DNA of 64,000 nucleotides from Fimousia sp045616445 (GCA_045616445.1 JAZLGR010000012.1:35714-99713); one strand, 5' to 3'; shown: positions 35,266 to 45,413, counted from the first letter of the stretch. Translations and numbers: made by a program. Notes: generated from the letters alone by a model not told the origin.

Positions 35266-35279
35266 TCATTATAGATATA

Positions 35280-35903
35280 TTATAGTTGATCACGCTTTTC
35301 TTTGAATGCTGCAGCATATCGAATCAGATCTACACTGCCATGGATGCCGTACTTGCTGCTGTCGATACAAAGATCATAATTTCTGGAATCACCCCAGCGA
35401 TTGGAGGTGTAATAGTTATAATAATTAGAACGTTCTTTATCCATCTTCTTCATGTATTCTTTGCAATGTTCCTTGCGAATGCCGTACACTTTGGTTGCAC
35501 GTTCGATACGCTTTTCCAAAACAGAATGGATAAAGACATTCAGATGTGGGATATCTGTATCAGCAAGGGCATAATCTGCACAGCGTCCTACGATGACACA
35601 GTCCCCCTTCTTAGCCAGTTCTCTGATGGTATCAAAGGTGGATAAAAATACCTTATAATTGATCGGAAGTTCACCGGAATTCGCACCAAAACCAAGGGAC
35701 ATGGGATCCATCACCAGGGAATATAAGAAACTGGATGTATGTTTCTCATCATAATTTTCAAAGATTTCTTCGCACATGCCACTGTCTGCAGCTGCTTCAC
35801 GAATCAGCTCGCTGTCGTAAAATGCAATATTCAGATCTTCAGCAAGCTTCTGACCAATAATATGGCCGCCGCTTCCATATTCGCGATCAATTGTAATAAC
35901 CAT
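35280..35903 (-). CDS. Cytidylate-kinase-like family protein
   Basis: A 207-residue nucleotide-kinase fold: the P-loop region is ITIDREYGSGGHIIGQKLAE, followed by FYDSELI, IVGRCADY and the Arg-rich RIERATKVYGI lid. It matches the cytidylate-kinase-like family widespread in Firmicutes, distinct from true Cmk. The substrate is untested. It stands alone with GAGGTG as ribosome site. Confidence 0.85.
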   Translation of the reverse strand: MVITIDREYGSGGHIIGQKLAEDLNIAFYDSELIREAAADSGMCEEIFENYDEKHTSSFLYSLVMDPMSLGFGANSGELPINYKVFLSTFDTIRELAKKGDCVIVGRCADYALADTDIPHLNVFIHSVLEKRIERATKVYGIRKEHCKEYMKKMDKERSNYYNYYTSNRWGDSRNYDLCIDSSKYGIHGSVDLIRYAAAFKEKRDQL

Positions 35904-35981
35904 AATTCACCTCGTGGTTTTTGCTTATTTTTACATTATTATACCATAACATTGAAATAATGTATATATAAATTGAAAAAC

Positions 35982-37952
35982 TTAATAATTTTCTTCCAGC
36001 ATACCGGATTTGAAGCCGTCAATAAGGAATTCTAAATCCTGGATCATCTGCTTCATGGCATGTCCTTTATCTGTATCCACGATACGCTTTCTGTTCATTC
36101 TGTGGTTTGCTACCACAATTTCAGAATGGATATCTGTCTCATGGGTAACGGCATATTCGCGGGATACAAATTCCTCGTGGGCGATGAGCTTTAACTCATT
36201 GGAATTATATACGAGGGTGTATCCTGCAATCCCAGTGGTGCTGTGATATGCCTTGGAGAATCCGCCATCAATGATCAGCGCGCGGCCGTGACATTTGATC
36301 GGGCTGTCTCCCTTCTTAACTGGCATGTGGCCGTTGATGATTTTGGCATCTTCAGACTTCAGACCAAAATTGCGTAAAATTCTGGTTACTACTTCGTCCT
36401 GCTCGATCAGCTGATAATAGTAATCCTTTTTCTCATTGTGAAGATCCTTGTCTGCGATAAAATATCGTTCAAATGTTGCCATCTTCTCTTTACCGTACAC
36501 AGGAGAGTTCTCATTTGACCAGATATACCAGAGAATATCTCGTCCATAGTCATATTCTAAGGAAGAATTCTTCTCGCGGTAGAAGCCCTTTCTTGCATAG
36601 TATTCCAATACATCATACAGATTGCGGCCGGAATACTCGATGCCGCCAAGTGCAACTTCACGCAGGGTTCCATCCTCGTTGAGTGGCACGCAGCCATGGT
36701 AAAGAAGATTGTCATTGTATACAAGATAGAGACCGCCTTTGGACATGAGGAATCGGATATGCTTCTGAAGCTTATCGCAGTTCATAAAGCTTGCTTTTAA
36801 GCGGTTCATCAAAGCATCTTCCTGTTCGGTAAGCTCATATGGATGTTCCGGGTCTACCGTTGGGAAATTAGTATCAAGAAGTGGATAGGTCTGGCCGTTG
36901 ATGGTAATGGTTCCATCCTCGTGGTTGATCTTATCTAACAGGAGACGGTCGTTCATCTTAAAATCAGGACGGCGGAGAATGACTTTACCTTCTAATTTGA
37001 ACTGAATGATGGCAATTGCTTTGTGCATCTTCATATTCAGCTCCAGTTCATCATGGTCGATTGGGCCATTCTTTGTGTCAATCTTAAAGATATCGCAAGG
37101 GTCGTCTTTATAGACATCCATTGCAAATTGTGCAAGAGGAATCAGGTTGATGCCGTATCCTTCCTCAATACATCTTAAATTGTTATATCGGGCAGAAAGT
37201 CGGATGACATTGGCGATACAGGCACGATGACCGGAAGCTGCACCCATCCAGACGATGTCATGATTTCCCCACTGGAAATCTACGGAATGATACTTCATCA
37301 GCTCGTCCATAATGATATGTGCGCCGGGGCCGCGATCGAAGATATCCCCAACAACATGGAGATGTTCGATACAGAGACGCTGGATCAGTTCGGCAAGCTC
37401 TGTGATGATCTGGTCAGCCTGTCCCAAACGGATGATGCTGTTCACCAATTCGTTGTAGTAGGCACGCTTGTCAAGAACCTGGTTATTCTCACTTAATAAC
37501 TCCTCTAAGATGCTTTTATAGTCCTGTGGCAGACATTCACGAAGCTTCTCGCGGCTGTACTTGGTAAGGGATTCCTTGGTTACCTCGATGAGACGGTAGA
37601 TCATAATACGGTACCAGTCATCAAGATCCTCCTGTGTCTCAAAGGTCTGCTTACACTGCTCTAGCTTTGCCTTTGGATAATAAATTAAAGCAGCCAGGGA
37701 GCGTTTGTCTTTTTCTGTCAAAGTATTGCCGTACACGTCATAAATCTTACCTTTCACGGCACCGGAGCCGGTTTTTAAGGTGTGAAGGAACAGTTCATGT
37801 TCCCCGTGAAGGTCGGATACGAAGTGTTCTGTGCCCTTTGGCAGTTTCAAAAGCCCATTCAATTTGATCACCTCTGTTGCTGCGGATGCAACATTGGGAT
37901 ACTGTTTGGCCAGACTCTGTAGATATTTGAGTTTCATGGTTTGTTCTTTCAT
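35982..37952 (-). CDS. fbp: Fructose-1,6-bisphosphatase class III
   Basis: A 656-residue Firmicutes-type enzyme with a calcineurin-like phosphoesterase core: VSDLHGEHE, GDIFDRGPG and WGNHDIVWMGAA, with further metal histidines later (GHMPV). It hydrolyses fructose 1,6-bisphosphate in gluconeogenesis. The gene is monocistronic, with AGGAG before ATG 37952. It is paired functionally with the pfkA gene at 62454. Confidence 0.96.
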   Translation of the reverse strand: MKEQTMKLKYLQSLAKQYPNVASAATEVIKLNGLLKLPKGTEHFVSDLHGEHELFLHTLKTGSGAVKGKIYDVYGNTLTEKDKRSLAALIYYPKAKLEQCKQTFETQEDLDDWYRIMIYRLIEVTKESLTKYSREKLRECLPQDYKSILEELLSENNQVLDKRAYYNELVNSIIRLGQADQIITELAELIQRLCIEHLHVVGDIFDRGPGAHIIMDELMKYHSVDFQWGNHDIVWMGAASGHRACIANVIRLSARYNNLRCIEEGYGINLIPLAQFAMDVYKDDPCDIFKIDTKNGPIDHDELELNMKMHKAIAIIQFKLEGKVILRRPDFKMNDRLLLDKINHEDGTITINGQTYPLLDTNFPTVDPEHPYELTEQEDALMNRLKASFMNCDKLQKHIRFLMSKGGLYLVYNDNLLYHGCVPLNEDGTLREVALGGIEYSGRNLYDVLEYYARKGFYREKNSSLEYDYGRDILWYIWSNENSPVYGKEKMATFERYFIADKDLHNEKKDYYYQLIEQDEVVTRILRNFGLKSEDAKIINGHMPVKKGDSPIKCHGRALIIDGGFSKAYHSTTGIAGYTLVYNSNELKLIAHEEFVSREYAVTHETDIHSEIVVANHRMNRKRIVDTDKGHAMKQMIQDLEFLIDGFKSGMLEENY

Positions 37953-38056
37953 CTGTTACTCCTTGTGGTTTGAAATCTCATCAAAATATCATATTAATCT
38001 ATACATATATTTATAACTCATAACTATTATGTATATTTTAGCATAAAAAAGAGCTT

Positions 38057-38088
38057 AAAAAAAGGAATACCCTCTGTAGAGTATTCCT
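38057..38088 (-). terminator. Terminator of the rimP-to-ribF operon
   Basis: On the minus strand AGGAATAC pairs with GTATTCCT (loop of about ten bases) and is followed by T7. It lies 38 bases after the ribF stop. Confidence 0.8.
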
Positions 38089-38125
38089 GATTTTTGAGTA
38101 TTTTAAGCAGTGAATCTCTCTGCTG

Positions 38126-39073
38126 CTACTTTCCGCTGTCATATCCATAATGAATGCTGACAAACTGTTTGCCGTAGTCTGCATCTGCCTTCATCTGCTT
38201 TGCAAGGGCAGGAAGCCCGTCAAATTTCATCTCAGGTCGTTTGTAGTGTAAAAATTCCACTTCAATTGTCTTGCCGTAGATGTTCTGGTCAAAATCAAAG
38301 ATAAAGGTCTCAATGCCCACAATCTCATAATCTTCCACGGTTGGCTTGGTGCCAATATTGGTGATTCCATAGTAAATGTCGTCGTCAATAATGATACGAG
38401 TCACATAAACCCCTTTTGGTGGAAGCAATTTGTGACGGTCCGGATAAATATTCGCGGTAGGGAGTCCGATTAATGCACGTCCAATGGCATTGCCGTGGAT
38501 GACTTCGCCGATGACACTGTATGGCTCATCGAGGAATGCATTGACCTGTTCCATCTCACCCACTGCAAGGTGTTTGCGGATCTGGGTGGAACCGGCTTTG
38601 TCTCCATTGACCTTATATTCAGGGATGACCACGAGCTCATAGCCGTACTTTTCGGAAAGTTCACGAAGTACCTGCGCATTGCCTGCACGCTTATATCCAA
38701 AGCCGAAGTCGAATCCGACAACAATTACTTTCACGTCAAGCTTGTCGATTAAGATATTCTTTACGAATTCTTCCGGACTTAACTTGGAAAATTCCGGTGT
38801 AAAGGGCTGTTCGATAAGCACATCTAAGGAAGTCTTAGATAATTTGTAGGCACGTTCCTTCTTTGTGTAGATGGTGCGTTCTCTCTTTCCGCTGATGACC
38901 AGTTTTGGTGGGCGGTCAAATGTGAACATTACTGTTGTATAGCCATGGTGCTTTTTCTGGCATGCAAGCTCATCTAAAAGCTGCTGATGGCCTTTGTGAA
39001 GGCCTTCAAACTTGCCAAGAGCGATGGCTGTATTCTTATATTCAAAATCTGTTTGATTTGTAATATATTCCAT
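38126..39073 (-). CDS. ribF: Bifunctional riboflavin kinase / FAD synthetase
   Basis: A 315-residue RibF: N-terminal adenylyltransferase with GKFEGLHKGHQQLL (in most RibF the motif reads FDG, here FEG) and C-terminal kinase with GRALIGLPTANI. It makes FMN and FAD. The gene follows truB by 17 bases, the common rbfA-truB-ribF order. Confidence 0.96.
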   Translation of the reverse strand: MEYITNQTDFEYKNTAIALGKFEGLHKGHQQLLDELACQKKHHGYTTVMFTFDRPPKLVISGKRERTIYTKKERAYKLSKTSLDVLIEQPFTPEFSKLSPEEFVKNILIDKLDVKVIVVGFDFGFGYKRAGNAQVLRELSEKYGYELVVIPEYKVNGDKAGSTQIRKHLAVGEMEQVNAFLDEPYSVIGEVIHGNAIGRALIGLPTANIYPDRHKLLPPKGVYVTRIIIDDDIYYGITNIGTKPTVEDYEIVGIETFIFDFDQNIYGKTIEVEFLHYKRPEMKFDGLPALAKQMKADADYGKQFVSIHYGYDSGK

Positions 39074-39090
39074 TCTGGTTTCTCTCCATT

Positions 39091-39969
39091 CTAGTCCATG
39101 TCAAAGAACAGCTTAAAAGGCTTTAATAGCCCTTTTTCATATGTGTAGAGGCCGATAAAATGCTTTTCTTCGTCATAAACTCGAATCTTCTCTCCTTCTA
39201 TTTTATGATAAGGAATGGCATTCCCGTTCATAAGGAGTTTATTCTTTGAAGCTGGAATAATGACCTGCGGATAGTGGGCAAACATCTGATCGATCGGTGT
39301 GAGGAAATCACCCAAACCATCACCCTTCATCATAGCTTCGATCTCATCCAGTTTTTTTGCTTCCTGAATGGAAAATCCACATGCGTGGGTGCGTAGAAGA
39401 TTCTTCATACATCCGCCACAGGAGAGCTGTTCCCCGATATCTCTGCAAAGACTTCTGATATAGGTTCCTTTGGAACAGGTTACACTGGCGGTAACCTCCG
39501 GAAGAGAGATATCTATAATCTCGATGTTGTGGACAGTGATCCTTCTTGGTTTTCGTTCAATCGTTTTGCCTTCTCGTGCAAGTTCATATAATTTTTTTCC
39601 ATTGACCTTCAATGCAGAATACATTGGTGGAATCTGGTCAATCTCACCGATGAAAGAAGAAATACAGCTTCTTACTTCTTCTTCTGTGCAGGTGACAGGA
39701 CGCTGTCTTAATACCTCTCCTGTCAGATCCTCCGTATCGGTTTCTGTGCCAAGCAGCACGGTTACCTGATAGGTTTTATCAGTTTCTTCTAAGATGCTGC
39801 AGAGTCTGGTGCCTTTTCCAAGACAGACTGGTAATACGCCTTCGGCAGCAGGATCCAGTGTCCCTGTGTGGCCAATCTTTTTCTGGCGCAGAATTCCACG
39901 CAGTCTTGCTACCACATCGTGGGAAGTATAGCCTGCTTCCTTGTATACATTGATAATTCCGCTGATCAT
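39091..39969 (-). CDS. truB: tRNA pseudouridine-55 synthase
   Basis: A 292-residue TruB: catalytic Asp in HTGTLDPAAEGVLPVCLGKG; GTYIRSLCRDIG and the C-terminal PUA-like domain. Forms pseudouridine 55 in the T-loop of tRNA. Overlaps nrnA by four bases. Confidence 0.97.
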   Translation of the reverse strand: MISGIINVYKEAGYTSHDVVARLRGILRQKKIGHTGTLDPAAEGVLPVCLGKGTRLCSILEETDKTYQVTVLLGTETDTEDLTGEVLRQRPVTCTEEEVRSCISSFIGEIDQIPPMYSALKVNGKKLYELAREGKTIERKPRRITVHNIEIIDISLPEVTASVTCSKGTYIRSLCRDIGEQLSCGGCMKNLLRTHACGFSIQEAKKLDEIEAMMKGDGLGDFLTPIDQMFAHYPQVIIPASKNKLLMNGNAIPYHKIEGEKIRVYDEEKHFIGLYTYEKGLLKPFKLFFDMD

Positions 39970-40940
39970 ACTGCTTCTCCTGTCGGTAACTGTTTTTCGA
40001 TTTCACGAAGGAGATTATTGATCACGTCGATGTAGGAGCCCTTCATGGTGCATCCGGCAGCTTTGATGTGGCCGCCACCACCAAAATACTGGGCAATCTT
40101 ACTCACATTGACATAATCCTTGGCACGCATGCTGACCTTATATTCCATGGAATTGGTTTCGTAGGCGAAGATGGCTACTTCTGTTCCTTCCACAATACGA
40201 AGCTCATCGATGATGATACCCATATCAGATGGGGTAACACCGTGAAGCTCCTGCCATTTCTTTGGAATAAAGGAATAGATCACTTTATTGTCTAAAATAA
40301 GTGCAGCTTCAGTCAGAGCATACCCAAGAGCCTGATTTTGGACAAATGTACGGTTATTTAAGGTATGATCAATGATAAAGGAGGTGTTCACTCCCATATC
40401 CACTAATTCGGAAGTAATCGTAAGGGTACGCTTGGTTGTATTGGAATGCTTAAACTGGCCGGTATCATGGCAGATGCCGGTGTAGATGCATTCCGCAGTA
40501 TGAAGGCTTAGTTTCTCCTGATCCAGTAAGGTGAAGAGAATCTCGCTGGCGGAGCTTCGGTCAGGCTCTACCACATTCTCATCGCAGAATCGCACTTCAT
40601 TGCTCACGTGATGATCGATGCAGAAGGTTTTGCCCGCATGATCATATAAAGGGGCAAATGGTTCGATGCGGCTGATATCTCCACAGTCTAGAATGACCAG
40701 CAGATCATAGTTTAGGCCTTCCTCTTTGGGAAGCTCGTTATGAATGCAGTCAGCACCCTTTAAGAAAAGGAATTCCTTTCTCACTGGTTCTAAATATACG
40801 TCTACCTGTTTGTCTTTGAAATTGTCATTAATAAAGTTATATAATCCGAGACAGGAACCAACACAGTCGCCATCCGGACGGACATGTCCGGTAATGGCAA
40901 TGGTTCCTGCAGCGGAAATCGCTTTTGTAAGAGCGTTCAT
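39966..40940 (-). CDS. nrnA: DHH/DHHA1 phosphoesterase, NrnA (oligoribonuclease / pAp phosphatase)
   Basis: A 324-residue DHH protein with HVRPDGDC, ILDCGDIS, CIDHHVSN and the DHHA1 motif GGGGHIKAAG. NrnA degrades short RNA oligomers and 3'-phosphoadenosine 5'-phosphate. It lies in its usual Firmicutes place between rbfA and truB. Confidence 0.94.
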   Translation of the reverse strand: MNALTKAISAAGTIAITGHVRPDGDCVGSCLGLYNFINDNFKDKQVDVYLEPVRKEFLFLKGADCIHNELPKEEGLNYDLLVILDCGDISRIEPFAPLYDHAGKTFCIDHHVSNEVRFCDENVVEPDRSSASEILFTLLDQEKLSLHTAECIYTGICHDTGQFKHSNTTKRTLTITSELVDMGVNTSFIIDHTLNNRTFVQNQALGYALTEAALILDNKVIYSFIPKKWQELHGVTPSDMGIIIDELRIVEGTEVAIFAYETNSMEYKVSMRAKDYVNVSKIAQYFGGGGHIKAAGCTMKGSYIDVINNLLREIEKQLPTGEAV

Positions 40941-40955
40941 AATCTCGCCTCTTAA

Positions 40956-41321
40956 TTATTCTTCTGAATCAGAATAGGTTAAGGAGTCAATACGTTTGGA
41001 CATATTCACACCGTATTCAATGGACTGATCCAGGATGAAAATGATTTCTGGTGTATTTCTCATGTTGAGAGATCTGGCAAGTTCGCGGCGAACAAAGCCT
41101 GCAGAACGTTTTAAACCGGTAATGGTATCCTGCTGTGCTTTTTCATCTCCAAGGACACTGATATAAGCCTTGCACTGCTTTAAATCTGGAGTAACTTCCA
41201 CAGATACTACAGAAGTCATAGGAGCAATACGAGGGTCCTTTACTTCGTAGGAGATGATGCGGCTTAATTCTCTCTGAACTTCACCGTTGACTCTTGTATT
41301 TTTAATACTGTGTTTTCTCAT
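40956..41321 (-). CDS. rbfA: Ribosome-binding factor A
   Basis: A 121-residue KH-like protein: INGEVQRELSRII-type N-terminus (here VNGEVQRELSRIISYEVKDP), SVVSVEVTPDLKQCKAYISV, and ARSLNMRNTPEIIF. It matures 30S subunits. It ends with an acidic tail. Adjacent to infB as usual. Confidence 0.96.
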   Translation of the reverse strand: MRKHSIKNTRVNGEVQRELSRIISYEVKDPRIAPMTSVVSVEVTPDLKQCKAYISVLGDEKAQQDTITGLKRSAGFVRRELARSLNMRNTPEIIFILDQSIEYGVNMSKRIDSLTYSDSEE

Positions 41322-41341
41322 GTTTTAACCTCGGGATAAAT

Positions 41342-43723
41342 CTATCGTTTGATTTCTTCCATTACGAAGGATTCAATCTGATCGCCTTCCTTGATGTCGT
41401 TGTATTTTTCGAATACAAGACCACATTCATAACCAGATTTTACTTCTTTTACGTCGTCGTTGAAACGTTTTAAGGAAGCAAGGTTACCTTCAAAGATAAC
41501 AATACCGTCACGTACAATACGTGCCTGGGAGTTACGCTGGATCACACCGTCTGTTACGTAAGCACCTGCAATGGTACCAACGCCGGATGCACGGAATGTC
41601 TGACGAACTTCTGCATGTCCAGTTACTTTTTCTTCGAATACTGGATCAAGCATGCCCTTCATAGCAGCCTGAATGTCTTCGATTGCGTTGTAGATGACAC
41701 GGTAGAGACGTAAATCAACCTTTTCACGTTCTGCAGTTGCTTTTGCTGTATTGTCAGGACGTACGTTAAAGCCGATGATGATGGCATTGGATGCGGATGC
41801 TAAGATTACATCAGATTCGTTGATGGCACCAACACCGCCATGGATGACTTTAACTGCAACTTCGTCGTTGGATAATTTTACCAAGCTCTGTTTTACGGCT
41901 TCTACGGAACCCTGAACGTCTGCTTTTACAACGATGTTGAGGTCTTTTACGTTACCAGCCTGGATCTGGCTGAATAAGTCATCTAAGGATAACTGGGATT
42001 TTGTATTGTCAATTAATTTTTCTCTGTTTACAGCTTCGAAGGATTCTGCAATGCTTCTTGCTTCTTTTTCATTCTTTGTACCCATGCAGACTTCACCGGA
42101 CATAGGAACATCATTTAAACCTAAGATTTCAACAGGAGTAGATGGGCCTGCTGTCTTAACACGACGTCCTTTGTCATCTAACATGGCACGTACACGGCCG
42201 TATGTGCTTCCGATTGCAACAGTATCACCTACGTGAAGTGTACCTTTCTGTACTAAAACAGTTGCAACAGGACCGCGTCCTTTATCAAGCTGTGCTTCGA
42301 TTACGATACCACGAGCAAGTCTGTTAGGATTTGCTTTTAATTCAAGCATTTCGGAAGTTAAGATGATCATTTCTAATAAATCATCAAGACCTTCTTTTGT
42401 ATGTGCGGAAACTGGAACGAAGACTGTGCTTCCACCCCAGTCTTCTGGGATTAACTGGTATTCTGTTAATTCCTGTTTTACACGTTCTACGTTGGCAGCT
42501 TCTTTATCGATTTTGTTTACAGCAACGATGATTTCAACACCGGCAGCCTTCGCATGGTTGATCGCTTCTACTGTCTGAGGCATAACACCATCATCTGCTG
42601 CTACTACTAAAATAGCGATATCTGTGGACTGCGCACCACGTAAACGCATGGATGTGAACGCTTCGTGACCTGGTGTATCAAGGAAAGTGATCTTCTGACC
42701 GTCTAAAGATACAACAGATGCACCGATATGCTGTGTGATACCACCAGCTTCACCGGAAGTTACGTTGGAGGAACGGATTGCATCAAGGATGGATGTCTTA
42801 CCGTGGTCAACGTGACCCATTACACAGACTACAGGAGGACGGCTCTTTAATGTGGATTCGTCGTCTTCCACATCTTTGATGAGTTCTTCGATGATATCGA
42901 TTGGTTCTTCCATCTCAACAACTACATCGTATTCCATAGCAATTTCTTCTGCACGGTCGAAGGATAATTCGGTATTTAAGTTTACTAAACCGCCGCCACT
43001 GAATAATAATTTTTTGATGATGTCGTTGGCTGGAACCTTGATTGCTTCTGCAAGTTCTTTTAATGTTAAACTCTCAGGAATCTTAGCGAATTCAACTTTT
43101 TCCACAGTTTTTTTAACTGGCTCCGGTTTAATAAATGCACCTGGGCCTGTTTTCTTCTTCTTATTCTTTCTGTTGTTATTGTTGTTTTCCTGATTGTTGT
43201 TATTTTTGAACTTATTATTCTTTCGATTTCTATTAGGCTTCTGATCGCCTCCAAACGGTGTACGGTCATTTCCCTGATTTGTAGAAGCCTGATTTTTATT
43301 GTTTTTCTTTTTAAATCCTTTTTTAACTTCATTACCTTTGGCATTGTCTCTGCCGTTGTTCTGATTTCCAGAATTCTGGTTGTTATTATTCTTCTGATTG
43401 TTGTTCATATTGTTTCTAAACTTTTTGTTATTCTGGTTGTTATTTGGTTTTTTATCGTTTGTTCTCTCGGTCTTGCGCTCTTTGTTGTTTCTTGTATCAG
43501 CCTTTTTGTTCTCAGCCTTTTTTGGCTCCTGTCTTCTAGGTTCCTGTTTTTTAGGTTCCTGTTTTGGAGCAGGCTTAGGAGCAAAGTGTGCCTTTACCTT
43601 TTTAACTTCGCCTTCAGAGATGGAGCTCATGTGGTTCTTTACTTCGATTCCATTTTTCGCTAAAGCAGAAATAACTTCCTTACTGCTTTTGTTTAAGTCC
43701 TTTGCTAGTTCATATACTCTCAT
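41342..43723 (-). CDS. infB: Translation initiation factor IF-2 with Asn-rich linker
   Basis: A 793-residue IF-2. I set the start at 43723, where GGAGGT precedes ATG; an upstream in-frame ATG at 43753 lies inside the L7Ae-like gene. Residues 1-45 are the IF-2 N domain (MRVYELAKDLNKSSKEV). Residues 75-195 are an extreme Asn/Lys/Gln-rich stretch with runs of N. The GTPase follows (GHVDHGKTS, DTPGHEAF, NKID), then domains II-IV that bind initiator tRNA. The ORF overlaps the L7Ae-like gene by 14 bases. Confidence 0.97.
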   Translation of the reverse strand: MRVYELAKDLNKSSKEVISALAKNGIEVKNHMSSISEGEVKKVKAHFAPKPAPKQEPKKQEPRRQEPKKAENKKADTRNNKERKTERTNDKKPNNNQNNKKFRNNMNNNQKNNNNQNSGNQNNGRDNAKGNEVKKGFKKKNNKNQASTNQGNDRTPFGGDQKPNRNRKNNKFKNNNNQENNNNNRKNKKKKTGPGAFIKPEPVKKTVEKVEFAKIPESLTLKELAEAIKVPANDIIKKLLFSGGGLVNLNTELSFDRAEEIAMEYDVVVEMEEPIDIIEELIKDVEDDESTLKSRPPVVCVMGHVDHGKTSILDAIRSSNVTSGEAGGITQHIGASVVSLDGQKITFLDTPGHEAFTSMRLRGAQSTDIAILVVAADDGVMPQTVEAINHAKAAGVEIIVAVNKIDKEAANVERVKQELTEYQLIPEDWGGSTVFVPVSAHTKEGLDDLLEMIILTSEMLELKANPNRLARGIVIEAQLDKGRGPVATVLVQKGTLHVGDTVAIGSTYGRVRAMLDDKGRRVKTAGPSTPVEILGLNDVPMSGEVCMGTKNEKEARSIAESFEAVNREKLIDNTKSQLSLDDLFSQIQAGNVKDLNIVVKADVQGSVEAVKQSLVKLSNDEVAVKVIHGGVGAINESDVILASASNAIIIGFNVRPDNTAKATAEREKVDLRLYRVIYNAIEDIQAAMKGMLDPVFEEKVTGHAEVRQTFRASGVGTIAGAYVTDGVIQRNSQARIVRDGIVIFEGNLASLKRFNDDVKEVKSGYECGLVFEKYNDIKEGDQIESFVMEEIKR

Positions 43724-44048
43724 GTCTAGTACCTCCATTATCCATCGTGCCAAGCTTTTTGCTCATACTGCCAGCGAATCCTGCATCTTCGATGGAAATA
43801 GATGCACGAAACTGCTTTCCAATTGCAGCGCCAAGCTCATTTTTAGTTCCATATATAGCAAGCGGAGTTTTGTAATATGTACACATATTGCGAAACATCT
43901 TTTTGGTGTTGTCGGATGCGTCCTCCGCTACGATTACCAAGAAGGAATGTCCGGTCTTTACAGATTTTTCAGTGGAGAATTCTCCGCTTTTTACCTTGCC
44001 GGCTTTTGCTGCAAGCCCAAGAAATGATAATACATTTCGTTTATTCAA
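43710..44048 (-). CDS. ylxQ: L7Ae/L30e-like RNA-binding protein (YlxQ)
   Basis: A 112-residue L7Ae-fold protein (NVLSFLGLAAKAGKVKSGE). I prefer TTG 44048 as start, because AGGAG lies ten bases upstream and the sequence then begins as in relatives; the in-frame TTG at 44057 would be only one base from the ribosome site. It is a K-turn RNA binder of unclear role, always between ylxR and infB in Firmicutes. Confidence 0.85.
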   Translation of the reverse strand: MNKRNVLSFLGLAAKAGKVKSGEFSTEKSVKTGHSFLVIVAEDASDNTKKMFRNMCTYYKTPLAIYGTKNELGAAIGKQFRASISIEDAGFAGSMSKKLGTMDNGGTRHESI

Positions 44049-44304
44049 TTGCTTCAAGCTCCTTCTTTAATAAGTCATTCACCTCAGCTGGAATGGATGC
44101 CTTCAAAGAGCGGTCAAGACTTTTCTGCTTGATTGCTTTTTCGAGGCAGGATGCCTTCTTACAGATATAAGCGCCACGGCCATTCTTCTTGCCGGTTGCA
44201 TCTAAAGAGATATCCCCTTCCTTGGATTTGATGACTCTGATCAGTTCTTTTTTTGATACCATTTCACGACAGCCTACACACTGTCTCATTGGGATCTTTT
44301 TCAT
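44041..44304 (-). CDS. ylxR: YlxR/RnpM family RNA-binding protein
   Basis: An 87-residue protein beginning MKKIPMRQCVGCREM with the family's CxxC motif and ending with GRGAYICKKASC. The start at 44304 overlaps the nusA stop; a frame extension upstream has no ribosome site. YlxR (RnpM) has been reported to bind RNase P RNA and modulate its activity. It overlaps ylxQ. Confidence 0.93.
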   Translation of the reverse strand: MKKIPMRQCVGCREMVSKKELIRVIKSKEGDISLDATGKKNGRGAYICKKASCLEKAIKQKSLDRSLKASIPAEVNDLLKKELEAIE

Positions 44305-44305
44305 A

Positions 44306-45403
44306 TTATTCTTCCACTTCGATTTCTTCGTCATTATCATCGATAACGCCGAAATCTTCGTATTCTACACTTGCCTGGGATTCACTCTTGATATCAATCT
44401 TGTTGAAACCAGTTAATCTTGCAGCAAGACGAGCATTCTGTCCTTCTTTACCAATTGCTAAGGATAACTGGTAGTCAGGAACAACAACTCTTGCAGTTTT
44501 TGCTTCTTCATCAACGGAAACAGCAATAACCTTGGATGGGCTTAATGCGTTTTCGATTAATACTTCAGGGTCTTCACTCCAGTTGATGATGTCGATTTTT
44601 TCACCGCGTAAGTCGTTTACGATTGTGTTAACACGTGCACCGTTTACGCCGACACATGCGCCTACTGGGTCAACATTTTCATCGTTGCTCCATACAGCAA
44701 TCTTGGTTCTGGAACCTGCTTCACGGGCAATTGCTTTGATTTCTACAACGCCGTCGTGAACTTCTGCAACTTCTTTTTCAAATAAACGTTTTACAAGTTC
44801 AGGGTGTGTACGGGAAACTAAGATACGAGGGCCGCGGTTTGTATCCTTTACTTCAATGATGTAAAGTTTGATACGGTCATTTGGCTTAAATACTTCGCCT
44901 TTAACCTGTTCATTCTTGTTAAGAATTGCATCTGTCTTTTCATCTAAACTGATGCTGATATTATCACCAATGTAACGCTGTACAACACCTGTTACGATGT
45001 CTTTTTCTTTACACTGGAAGTGGTTGAAAATTACTTTACGTTCTTCTTCTTTGATTTTCTGAACGATTACGCTTCTTGCATGCTGTGCAGCAATACGGCC
45101 AAAGTTCTTTGGAGTAATTTCTACATCAACAGTATCTCCAAGCTGAGTAGTTGGGTTCTTAGCCTGTGCTTTTGCAAGGCTGATTTCAAGTGCAGGATCT
45201 TCTACATCTTCCACAACTGTTTTTTCAGCAACTACGGACATATCTCCAGTTTCACGATCGATAAATACACGAACGTTATCAGATTTACCAAAGTCTCTTT
45301 TGCATGCTGCTACTAAAGATGCTTCGATTGCTTCGATGATGACTTCTCTGTCAATGTCTTTTTCTTTCTGTAACGCGTCTAAAGCGTCGATTAATTCACT
45401 CAT
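44306..45403 (-). CDS. nusA: Transcription termination/antitermination factor NusA
   Basis: A 365-residue NusA: N-terminal polymerase-binding domain (ELIDALDALQKEKDI), S1 domain, then two KH domains (GARVNTIVNDLRGEKIDII and AIGKEGQNARLAARLTG). It ends after the KH domains with an acidic tail and lacks the acidic repeats of E. coli NusA, as in other Firmicutes. It lies 11 bases from rimP. Confidence 0.97.
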   Translation of the reverse strand: MSELIDALDALQKEKDIDREVIIEAIEASLVAACKRDFGKSDNVRVFIDRETGDMSVVAEKTVVEDVEDPALEISLAKAQAKNPTTQLGDTVDVEITPKNFGRIAAQHARSVIVQKIKEEERKVIFNHFQCKEKDIVTGVVQRYIGDNISISLDEKTDAILNKNEQVKGEVFKPNDRIKLYIIEVKDTNRGPRILVSRTHPELVKRLFEKEVAEVHDGVVEIKAIAREAGSRTKIAVWSNDENVDPVGACVGVNGARVNTIVNDLRGEKIDIINWSEDPEVLIENALSPSKVIAVSVDEEAKTARVVVPDYQLSLAIGKEGQNARLAARLTGFNKIDIKSESQASVEYEDFGVIDDNDEEIEVEE

Positions 45404-45413
45404 TGTTTTCCTC

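Noticed and set aside
43398..44027. Plus-strand 209-codon frame with Leu/Phe-rich product
   Set aside because: It is antisense to infB and ylxQ, whose families are certain; composition mirrors the Asn/Lys-rich IF-2 linker.
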